Shown: positions 45,253 to 64,000 of the stretch, one piece after another
Layout: each line of letters starts with the position of its first letter
How positions within the stretch are numbered: the stretch's first letter is position 1
NCBI RefSeq assembly: GCF_024679245.1
Contig: NC_090176.1
Location: forward strand, 50,354,115 to 50,418,114
Origin: Pseudorasbora parva
Lineage: Eukaryota > Chordata > Actinopteri > Cypriniformes > Gobionidae
Reading direction: 5' to 3'
DNA length: 64,000 bases
Notes under the pieces: generated by a model
The model's input: the letters and a program-made list of their open reading frames with translations, nothing else
Database searches by the model: none
What the model was told of the DNA's origin: nothing
Position numbers and translations under genes: made by a program

Positions 45253-45541
45253 AAATCAGATTAGTGCTGATAAAAAGCACTCATCGCTGTCATGAAGATG
45301 CAAATGTGCAGCAGAATCTGATTATTTCACTGAACAGTTAAAGAGAGCAACATTTGCATGTTAAAAGAGCACCCGTTTGACAGAATACACATTAATAAAT
45401 CACAAACGAGCTCGCTTTATTATCCACACAACTAAATGTGTTTTATAGTTTTCTTACAAAAATGTCCCAGTAAGATTTTACTTGGTGCCCCTTGTATCAA
45501 GGTTTTTATATGTTGGTTTTGTTTTTATAATTAAAAAAAAA

Positions 45542-45890
<349 letters not shown>

Positions 45891-46284
45891 GTATGTATAT
45901 ATCCTCCACTAAACTATGCATGCTCATGTTTTCACCATGAATTAAACTTTTTATTAGAAATTCTGATATTTAGTGTGCCTTTTATTTATTTTTTTAGCTA
46001 TTTTAGATAAACCTGTATATAAATATCATTACTAATTTCAGAAAATAAATTTAACAAACGCCATATATCCCCTTACAATTGCACAACTGAGTAAAAAACA
46101 TTAGGCTATTAAAACAAATGATATATATTTATAAACTATAGACAGATTCTGATCACCCAGAACAGCTTACATAAAGTTTAAGGTAACAAATAACTGGAAT
46201 TAGTTAGCAAACATTCATATTTATTCAGATAATGCATTTAGATAAACTGTTCATTCATTTAATCACTTTACCTCTGTCTTACAT

Positions 46285-46440
46285 TTACATTTACATATTT
46301 GGCAGATGCTTTTATCCATAGCGACTTACAATGCATTCAAGCTACACATTTTACATTTTTTGTCAATCCTTACTTTCCTTGGGAATCGAACCCATGACCT
46401 TGGTGTTGCTAGCACCATGTTTGAACTATAGGAAAGCTAT
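46285..46440 (-). mobile_element. tRNA-derived SINE-like element
   Basis: On the minus strand GGGTTCGATTCCC contains a perfect RNA polymerase III B box, with a CATGGTGCTAGCAACACC module upstream and a tail containing GTAAGTCGCTATGGATAAAA. The A box is degenerate. Not a functional tRNA. Confidence 0.6.
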
Positions 46441-46448
46441 CCTATAAA

Positions 46449-46722
46449 CACAGAAAAAAAGGGTGTCAAAATTGTACCTTTAGGGGTAGCCTACAACAGC
46501 TTGTCGCTGGGGTAGTCCCCTTAAAAGGACATCTTTGTACCTTTTTTGCTCCTAAAATGTGCATATTATTACCTTTGAGTACAAATGCGTACCTTAAGGT
46601 ACTACTATGAACCTTTTTGTGGTAAAAATGGTACAAAGTTGTCCTTTTAAAGGTACTGCACCAGCAACAAGCTGTTGTAGGCTACCCCTAAAGGTACAAT
46701 TTTGACACCCTTTTTTTCTGTG
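46449..46722. mobile_element. Palindromic MITE, second GGTAC type
   Basis: The ends CACAGAAAAAAAGGGTGTCA and TGACACCCTTTTTTTCTGTG are inverted; the arms repeat GGTAGCCTACAACAGCTTG and its complement. Confidence 0.75.
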
Positions 46723-47617
46723 TGTAGATAAGTCTTTATCCCCTTATTCCTTATCTTTCCTGTATCAGAGGGCTTCGGCCTTTTTGACACATATGCCATC
46801 CCTCAAAAATAATCAGGCAACTTTTTCTGTCTGGCGCGAGCGAACAAGCAGATTAAAAACGAAAGCAATCCTGTCTGCGCAAGAGGCGACGCGATGCGAC
46901 ATCAAATTCCCAGCGTTAAACTGATCGTGATTCAATATCGGACACACTAAAGCACTCGCTGGCCAGGGGGAGATTGGCGGTCTAGGAAGAGTCTGGGGAT
47001 TTATTTCAAGTTTTTTTTTGTGGTAATATTTCGAATTAATATTAATAAAAAGTAGCAGTAATAAAACCGGAAAAATCACTCATTTTGGCGCCCCTATGGA
47101 CGAGTGGCACCCCTAGCATTTGCCTATTCCGCCGGCCCTGTTCTTCCTGTAACGTTCAGAGTTGGTTTGAATCAGAGCAGAGTAGAACGTTCATCAAACA
47201 TTTTTTAAATGTTACTAGTTTCGGAATGTTCAGAGAACATTCAAAAGGAATATTCCAATAATGTTTGCAAAATGAAATGCTCCATTAACTTCCCAAAACT
47301 TCAGAAATCATAACTTGCTCGTATAATGCATTTACATTTAGCAGACGCTTTTATCCAAAACGACTTACAACTCAGGAGTACAGGAAGCGATCCGTCATGA
47401 AGAGGCGAAGAAACGCAAAAAGTGCCTTAAATACCAAGATTTGTATACCGCTCAGAGAAGCAAAAACCAGAAAATGGAAGGAAAAAAGAAAAGTAGTGGA
47501 GGAAGAGTTTAGAGGTTGTTCTTTTTAATGCATGTCAATGGGGTGTATTTCTATGAGAGTAAAAAACACAGACATACGAATCCATATTAAACCCTGTGGC
47601 TCGTGGAGACACACTGA
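46723..47617. other. Non-coding DNA with a SINE-tail-like fragment
   Basis: 47324-47375 shares CAGACGCTTTTATCC and ACGACTTACA with the SINE at 46285. A degenerate GGCGCCCCTATGGACGAGTGG repeat lies near 47.09 kb. No gene is seen. Confidence 0.45.
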
Positions 47618-48042
47618 TGTCTTGTGTAACTTGTTACGTTTATTCTTAGCTAAAATCACTTAGTTCTTTCATAAATATATGTGCTCATTAATGTATATTT
47701 ACTTCTTTCAAGTAATAAAGTATTCTCGTAAGTTTATAATATGCCATTGAAAATACATACGGGTGAGGGGTTCGAATGCCGGCCGCCATGTTGCCCCTCC
47801 ATCTTGAAAGTACAGTAGCTAAAGAGGGACATACCCCGTAAATTCAAGCTTCGCCTTTCGCGTTTTAACACTTGATGGCACTCATGGACAAGATCGAACT
47901 GGAAGCCATGTTAATCTCGGACTAAATCGGCCACCGTAGGAGTTAAAACTAAACGGAATTGAGAGGCACAAAAACTAATATTCACTGGATGGTCATATAG
48001 CTTTACACCGCTAGATGGGGGAAAATATCACACAGTGTAGCT
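47618..48042. mobile_element. TTAA-flanked MITE, copy 2
   Basis: Colinear with 27318-27733 (GCCGCCATGTTGCCCCTCC, CACTGGATGGTCATA). The right end AGTGTAGCT is followed by TTAA; the left end is diverged. Confidence 0.7.
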
Positions 48043-48358
48043 TTAAGACACGAAACGATCGCTTTCTGTGAGAAACACAACAGTATTTGTGTTATTTTTT
48101 ACCTCATATCAGACGAATCTCATCTAGTATTCCCAGCGACATTACTTTCACCGAAGAATGTCAAAATACCGGCGCGATCGTAGATATATTTACGTAGATG
48201 CCTCATTAGTGCCAGCGTGGATTGGTCGAATGATGCATCTATGTAAATATATCTATGATCGCGCCGGTATTTAGACCTTCTTCGACGGAAGTAATGGCAT
48301 TAGGAATACTAGATGAGATTCGTCTGATATGAGGTAAAAAATAACACACATACTGTTG

Positions 48359-50671
48359 CAGAGGTGTGGACTCGAGTCATGTGACTTGGACTCGAGTCAG
48401 ACTCGAGTCATGAATTTGATGACTTTGGACTCGACTCGACAAAATGTACAAAGACTTGCAACTCGACTTGGACTTTAACATCAATGACTCGTGACTTCAC
48501 TTGGACTTGAGCCTTATGACTCGAGAAGACTTGCTACTTTTTGGGAATTTTTCTTTCACACAGCCGCGCTGCTCTCAGTGAAAAAAAGCTGCACCTGTAT
48601 GCATCCAGAAAGCACGCGCGCTGCCAGCACGACATCCAATCACTGTAGTCCCACATTGGTTTGATTCGACAGTATCCATAGCTACCAAATCCGCGTATAA
48701 CACGTGACTTATTTGGGCTTCTTTTTTTGGCAAGTCGCGGTAAAAAAATCTCTAGTTGCGGGTCGCGGTTTTTTGGGCTTATTTGAAAAAATGTGGTTGC
48801 TTGTTAGGAAAATATGACAAGCAACTTCGTTTCTTTACATTTATGGTCGCTGTTTTGTCCAAATACATTGCCTGACACTGTCTTCTCACAGCTAATAGCC
48901 ATAGTGCAACGATACAAGTGCTGTATTCATTCGTCCTCATACATCCCGCCTCCTTCCCCTCTTTGAAGAAAAATCGCGTTCAACGTGCAGGCATGTGATG
49001 TGATGTTATAAATGTAATGATAGTTCGTAGACGTAATTAGACGAATACATTTTTTTTTAATACAAACAATGCAACCAGCAGAAGGTACACTCTAAAAAAT
49101 GCTGGGTTAAAAACAACCCAAGTTGGGCTGAAAATGCACTAACCCAACAATTGGGTTGTTTTAACCCAATGGTTGAGTTGTTCTTACCCAGCAATTGGGT
49201 TGTCTTAAGCAACATTTAACCCAACCACTGGATTAAAACAACTCAACCATTGGGTTAAAACAACTCAATTGTTGGGTTAGTGCATTTTCAACCCAACTTG
49301 GGTTGTTTTTAACCCAGCATTTTTTAGAGTGTATGGTTCGAATGTATTATTATAAACATGTCTCTATATTGCAGCGCTCTCAGTGTTTTCCTGGGCACCA
49401 ACTCCCAATCAAAGACTGTAAAAAAAGTGCATAATAATCCTAAATAGTAGCTATGTGACATTAGTCATTTTCAATAGCCTACTATTTAGAGCAGATTGCA
49501 CATTGAGATGCAGGGCTTATTCTTTTTACGGTTTATAGTGTGCATGTTCACCACTGCTCCTTATATGTGTGCAAAAACTCCGACTTGAGTTGCCATATTC
49601 CTTCACGTCACTTTTTCTCTTTTTCCATCTCCAAACCTCTTCTGTTCACAGTCTTTATTGCAACTTGAAGAATTTTGTAAAATCTGTATTTGCTTTTTAA
49701 ACTCCACAAGATTTCAATTGAATATGTTGCAGGCTCATTTATTGATAAATTATTGATCATAAATTATACTGATGATAATAAATAATATAATAATATTGGG
49801 CTTGTTTTGGGCCCCCCACCCCTCTGTATTCTTCATACCTGAGAAGAATATGAAACAGACGTCAGAAAATCCCTTATAGCCTCACATGTTGTATTTGAAA
49901 CTACTCTTTACTCATATCAATGTTGTTGTGTCAATATTCATTGTCTATTATACACTATTGGTATACGATAATATTTCAGTTTCAGTGTATGCAATATAAA
50001 GAATATTTTCACTGCTTCAAAAGTCATAAGAAAGCCCTTTCCCTCCAGAAACTGAAGTCATATGCTTTATAGCAGTGCTTTTCAAAGTGGGGACAGGGAC
50101 CCCTGGGTGCCGCGAGGGGACGCTAGGGGGGCCATGGCAAGCTGGCATAAAAAGTATAGCAAAACAAAATAATTGAATAAATTAAATTATTAAAGTAAAC
50201 CAAATGAAACCAAAAATAAGCTAAACAATATTCCCATAATGGCCCTAAGTTTAGGCTAAAAGGACCCATGTCTGTTTGAAAGTTGAACTGTTTTGCAATA
50301 TGAGGTCAGTACAGTACAGGACTGAAGCTGCTGTGCATTGTTCTAGTGCAATATGCTGTTGAAATACAAGCATTTTCTGTGAAAATTTACATTTTCTGTT
50401 TTTTTTACTGTATTTGCTTAATGTCATTGTATAAAAATAGGATTAAATAAATACAAATCTTACAGACATACATGATTTGTATAATTTTTATTTTTGTGGT
50501 AAGATGACTTGAAGTGACTCGAAACTAAAATGGTAGGACTTGGACTCGACTTGAGACTTGTTGGCTTTGACTTCTGACTCGACTCGAGACTTGACTCATC
50601 TTTGACTCGACTTGACTCGGGACTTGAGACTTACTTGTGACTTGCATAACAATGACTTTGTCCTACCTCTG
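48359..50671. mobile_element. hAT-type element with exact TSD TACTGTTG
   Basis: The ends CAGAGGTGTGGAC and GTCCTACCTCTG are inverted. TACTGTTG is exact at 48351-48358 and 50672-50679. Both terminal regions are rich in GACTCGAGTC words (tandem GACTTG/GACTCG). No transposase frame of useful length is seen. It carries a nested MITE (49088-49331). Confidence 0.88.
49088..49331. mobile_element. TA-flanked palindromic MITE (CACTCTAAAAAATGCTGGG)
   Basis: A nearly perfect inverted repeat flanked by TA, built from GGGTTGTTTTAACCC-type words. It sits inside the hAT. Confidence 0.88.
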
Positions 50672-50712
50672 TACTGTTGTGTTTCTCACAGAAACCGATC
50701 GGTTCCCTTTAA

Positions 50713-51184
50713 TGGGAACATTAGCAAACGCTGGGCTGTTTGCACAAATCATGAGGTGAAGCAAAAAACACGATCCACACCTTCAGAAGCAGGAAGTCAC
50801 TTCTGCTGACGCTTCATTCGCTTGTTTATATTTGCATAACTGTCCTGTAATCTTCACTGTCATCGCTCCAGGTTGCAATACCCATATATAATTCTCATGC
50901 ATATACTATGATTGATTATACTCTGCTGAGTTATATTTTTTATTTCTCCTCCTCAAACCGCATGCTGTTACTCAAAAGCAAGAAGCAGCAGTCACTTCCT
51001 TTATGAAAGGTCTTGTGCAAGCTTCTGGATGGCGTGTTCGCACCGTTACAAAACCCTCGCATTGATCAGACAGTAAAATGTGTCAGAAGGATGAACTAAA
51101 TGATTAAAGCTGCAAAAATAGAACAGGAAAGGTTCGTCTCAAAGTTATGAAGAAACGTTCATAAAGAAAAATGTGTTGATTTTT
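50713..51184. other. Non-coding DNA, nothing recognised
   Basis: No exon, RNA gene or intact element is seen between two repeat blocks. Confidence 0.45.
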
Positions 51185-51507
51185 GTTGGTTTTACTTAAA
51201 AAAGTAAGTAACCTGGTTGCCTTAAAATTTTGAGTTTATTAAAATTTGAGTTGATACAATGAAGGAAATTTGTTTAATAAATAGAAACTCAAAATATTAT
51301 TGTATCTGAACCAGATAAAAAATGTGATAAATCATGAAAATAGCACTATTTAGCATGTTTCACTGCATCATCAGGAATAAAACACACACAATTACCCAAT
51401 ATGCTTACAACATCTTTTAATAATATTTTAATAAAGGTTGTCGAATCTCAAAAAATGCTAATTGTATTCACTCAAAATTTTAAGGCAACCAGGTAACTTT
51501 TTTTCTA
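51185..51507. mobile_element. Partial copy of the CACTGTAAAAAA MITE
   Basis: Inverted relative of 31769-32154 (GGTTGCCTTAAAATTTTGAG near one end and its complement near 51.48 kb). The left terminus is lost, and it is joined directly to a truncated hAT. Confidence 0.7.
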
Positions 51508-51508
51508 C

Positions 51509-52328
51509 TTAAGTTCAACTTTTGAGTATCTGTACTTTACTGGAGTATAATTTTTTCTGGAAACTTATGGCTTTTACTTCACTACATTTGAAAGACAAAT
51601 ATCGTCCTTTTCGGGTTACATTTCTATCAAGGTCAAAAGTCGTTTCTGTCGCAGCTCTGAAAGTCGGTGGATGAGTTTTTCCTTCTTTAAAAGGTGTTTT
51701 GTTGTTGCAGACAGTTTATCAGGAATTACTCGTATAGTCATATACATTTCCCCAACTTTTTTCGACCACTGATCTGTTCATAGCAAAATGGTAAAAAAAA
51801 GTGTGTGCACTTATAGCCATACTTTGAAAGTATGTTTCAGTTTAAAACAAAAATCAAGATTAGTTTAGTCGGCATACACTTGATGCATGTCTTATAAAAT
51901 ATTAAAAATATAAACGTCTGGGAGAAAGAGAAGAGTAAAGTGTGAGAATATCAGATGTGTATCAGTGTATTGGATCCGTGCGTTCGGCCTTAAAGTGACA
52001 GCAGCTTTATAAAGAGCTTTGTAACTTTTCTACAAGTATTTAAATGAGTTTAAGTTAGTCGTATGCTAGTATGTCAGATGGAGCGTCACTGACTGGCTTA
52101 AACCATGATGGCATAATGTGCATTTATACAACTATAATACAATAATGCGGCGACATAAAAAAGGAAATTTACTTTTGATACTAAAGTACTTTTGAAAACA
52201 AATACTTCTGTACTTTTACTGAAGTAAAAATCTGTTTCTACAACTTTCACTTGTAACGGAGTAATATTTGACCAGTAGTACTTTTCCTTTTACTCAAGTA
52301 ATAGAGTTGTGTACTTTGTCCACGTCTG
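51509..52328. mobile_element. hAT-type element copy 3, truncated
   Basis: It matches 28262-29104 in opposite orientation and ends TTTGTCCACGTCTG. The first part of the left terminus is missing at the junction with the MITE. Confidence 0.72.
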
Positions 52329-52573
52329 ACTATACAGCAGAGTTGGCCTTTCCATTAGGCAATATAGGTGGTCGCCTAGGGCCCCGCCTTATCTTGGGGG
52401 CCCCTCAATCTTAAGATCATTTTTTTTACACCAGTGGTACCAATTTTTACATTTTTATAATCTTGTCTAGGGCCCCACAACCTCACGGGCCGGCACTGCT
52501 ATACAGGTGTAATTGTTTTGCATTTCCTTTAGCCTTATTATTTTATTATTTATATGACGTGATGATTACGTTA
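52329..52573. repeat. Old dispersed repeat (GGGGCCCC-type)
   Basis: Contains GCCTAGGGCCCCGCC and CTAGGGCCCCACAACC; probably a transposon remnant. Confidence 0.4.
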
Positions 52574-52808
52574 CTGTTGATCATCTGTCCGTCATCGGCT
52601 AAAGCTCGCCCTGATGATCTCATTGGTCAGTTTCTGTTGATCATCTGTCCGTCATCGGCTAAAGCCCGCCCTGATGATCTCATTGGTCAGTTTCTGTTGA
52701 TCATCTGTCCATCATCGTCTAAAGCCCGCCCTGATGATCTCATTGGTCAGTTTCTGTTGATCATCTGTCCATCATCGTCTAAAGCCCGCCCTGATGATCT
52801 CATTGGTC
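52574..52808. repeat. 60-bp tandem repeat, about four copies
   Basis: Units of exactly 60 bp begin TGTTGATCATCTGTCC at 52574, 52634, 52694 and 52754. The third and fourth share ATCATCGTC where the first two read GTCATCGGC. As 60 is divisible by three, it gives a false 20-residue peptide repeat (LLIICPSSAKARPDDLIGQF). Confidence 0.95.
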
Positions 52809-53552
52809 CGAACAGTTTCTCTGTTCGGGGATAAATGTACTAACAAAGTGAATAGGGTAACTTTTGATTTCATGAGGACTATAACATTCACAACCAAGAA
52901 AAAACGTTTTAAAACATTTAAAATACTGGACGGTTAGATTTTTCGGATAACATTTAGAAGTTACGTTTTCATTACTAATGGGAAGGTTAGCAAAAGGTTT
53001 TTTTTTTTAACTGCACAATTTCACTCTCACAGACACAAATCATCATCAGAGAGACACAAACAGAGGGCGTCTGAAGTATCGCCTGCTTCATCTAACTACT
53101 CCACTGTTTAATTAACCCCATCATTGATAGGGTTGGGGACCGAAAATCAGTTCCAATTCAAGAATCAGATAAGTCAGGAATCGGATACTTGTTTTAAAAT
53201 GGAAATTTTGATTCCTCATATCGATTCCTTTGTGTGGATTTTAATACGACTTTAAACCATTCAAGCGTAAGACCCGCATGCCATTTTCTGTGTTGCGCAC
53301 ACATCCAAAGTGCACAGAAAGCCACCTCTCATACTGATAGTGAGTTCTCAAGCATCTTTTTGCACTTGAATGGACAAATACACACAAAAATATGTCAAAA
53401 TATCCTCGTAAACACAGTCGGTTATGTCTTAAGTGAACGTTAAAAATCAAATGGTTTGCAATATGATGTAGAATAAATGTGAAAGACATCTAAGCTTTAG
53501 ATATTAATTTTTAGAGGGAGAAACACAAACATAGTCTCTCTCTTGTTCACAG
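52809..53552. other. lcp1: Intron before lcp1 exon 2
   Basis: No intact element is seen. The sequence ends in a good polypyrimidine tract and acceptor (CTCTCTCTTGTTCACAG). Confidence 0.5.
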
Positions 53553-53575
53553 GTGATCTATTGTGACAGTGAAAG

Positions 53576-63161
<9,586 letters not shown>

Positions 63162-63189
63162 GTACCTGCAGCATAAACCCGGCTAACAG

Positions 63190-64000
63190 GGAACTCTCCA
63201 TCCATCCTTTCCCCATCCATCCATTTATTCCTCCACCCATCCATACATACCTCTATCACTATCAATCCATTCCTCCACCCACCCATCCATCCTTTCTTCT
63301 ATCACCATCCCTCCATCCATTCCTCTATCATTATCCATCCACTCCTCCATCCATCCATTAATTTATCCATTTATTCATCCACACATCCATCCATCCTTTC
63401 CTCTATCACCATCCCTCCATCCATTCCTCTATCATTGTCCATCCCTCTATCCATTCCTCTATCATTATCCATCCATTTCTCCATCCATCCATTCATTTAT
63501 CCATTTATTCATCCACACATCCATTCATCCATTCCTCTATCATTATCCATCCACTCCTCCATCCATCCATTAATTTATCCATTTATTCATCCACACATCC
63601 ATCCATCCTTTCCTCTATCATTGTCCATCCATTCCTCCATCCATCCATCCATCCATCCATCCATTCCTCTATCATTATCCATCCATTTCTCCATCCATCC
63701 ATTAATTTATCCATTTATTCCTCCACACATCCATCCATCCATTCCTCTATCATTATCCATCCATCCATCCATTTATTCATCCATACATCCATTCCTCTAT
63801 CATTATCCATCCATCCATCCATCCATCCATCCATCCATCCATCCATTTATCCCCACATCCATTCCTCTATCATTATCCATCCATTTATTCATCCATACAT
63901 CCAATCCTCTATCATTATCCATCCATCCATCCATCCATTTATTTATCCCCACATCCATTCCTCTATCATTATCCATCCATCCATTTATTCATCCATACAT
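63190..64000. repeat. (ATCC)n minisatellite in the next lcp1 intron
   Basis: CCAT/ATCC tetramers are interspersed with a longer recurring phrase (TTCCTCTATCATTATCCATC, then TTTATTCATCCA). It has the complementary strand sense to the GATG arrays in the earlier intron. It reaches the window edge. Confidence 0.93.

Larger units (their letters stand above)
48047..50712. mobile_element. Palindromic MITE split by a 2.3-kb hAT
   Basis: The left arm, 48054-48200, is matched by an inverted right arm at 48.24-48.36 kb that resumes at 50672-50712. Examples are ATCTCATCTAGTATTCC and its complement, and TCTGTGAGAAACACAACAGT and its complement. The hAT entered the right arm. Confidence 0.8.

Noticed and set aside
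46380..46440. A tRNA gene on the minus strand
   Set aside because: A good B box is present, but there is no cloverleaf or intact A box; it is a SINE head.
52463..52834. A 123-residue protein with a 20-residue repeat
   Set aside because: It is a 60-bp tandem repeat read in frame, with no start context or homology.

Overview
This window looks like teleost fish DNA, most likely a cyprinid. It carries multi-exon vertebrate genes with GT-AG introns in a very repeat-dense background. The repeats include cyprinid-type foldback MITEs with TA or TTAA target-site duplications (TSDs), hAT elements with 8-bp TSDs, a 5S-rRNA-derived SINE, long CA/TG and GATG microsatellites, and LINE, Penelope and LTR remnants. 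Nothing is prokaryotic. Most long open frames are microsatellite or minisatellite artefacts.

Two protein-coding genes can be assembled exon by exon, and they diverge from each other. On the minus strand, about 36.0 kb down to 15.8 kb, lies a leucine-rich-repeat gene that I call lrrc63-like. It has a 5' UTR exon and eight coding exons, and every splice phase agrees. It contains five complete 23-residue LRRs plus a partial sixth. On the plus strand, from 53.6 kb past the right edge, lies a plastin gene, best matched to L-plastin (lcp1). It has a start exon, an exon with two EF-hands, a linker exon and the start of the first calponin-homology domain. Recalled human synteny also places LCP1 and LRRC63 as divergent neighbours. 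A candidate non-coding first exon of lcp1, with a TATA-like box, lies near 42.8-42.95 kb.

Layout. 1-15.7 kb: a large satellite built from TGANTCA heptamers, with several subfamilies and one inserted DNA transposon. 15.8-36 kb: the LRR gene. One intron holds a 36-bp minisatellite grown inside a Harbinger-type MITE. Another holds nested hATs, a LINE 3' end and several MITEs. 36-42 kb: intergenic LTRs, Penelope and Tc1-like pieces. 42-53.5 kb: probable lcp1 first intron, full of MITEs, including a three-level nest at 48.05-50.71 kb. 53.6-64 kb: lcp1 exons separated by GATG arrays, a solo LTR, a hAT inserted exactly at a splice donor, a 1.2-kb foldback element, a SINE3 and further microsatellites.

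I find no evidence of a novel enzymatic or defence system. The unusual content is repeat architecture: the TGANTCA satellite, which repeats AP-1-like and U1-site-like words, and transposons or microsatellites abutting splice sites.
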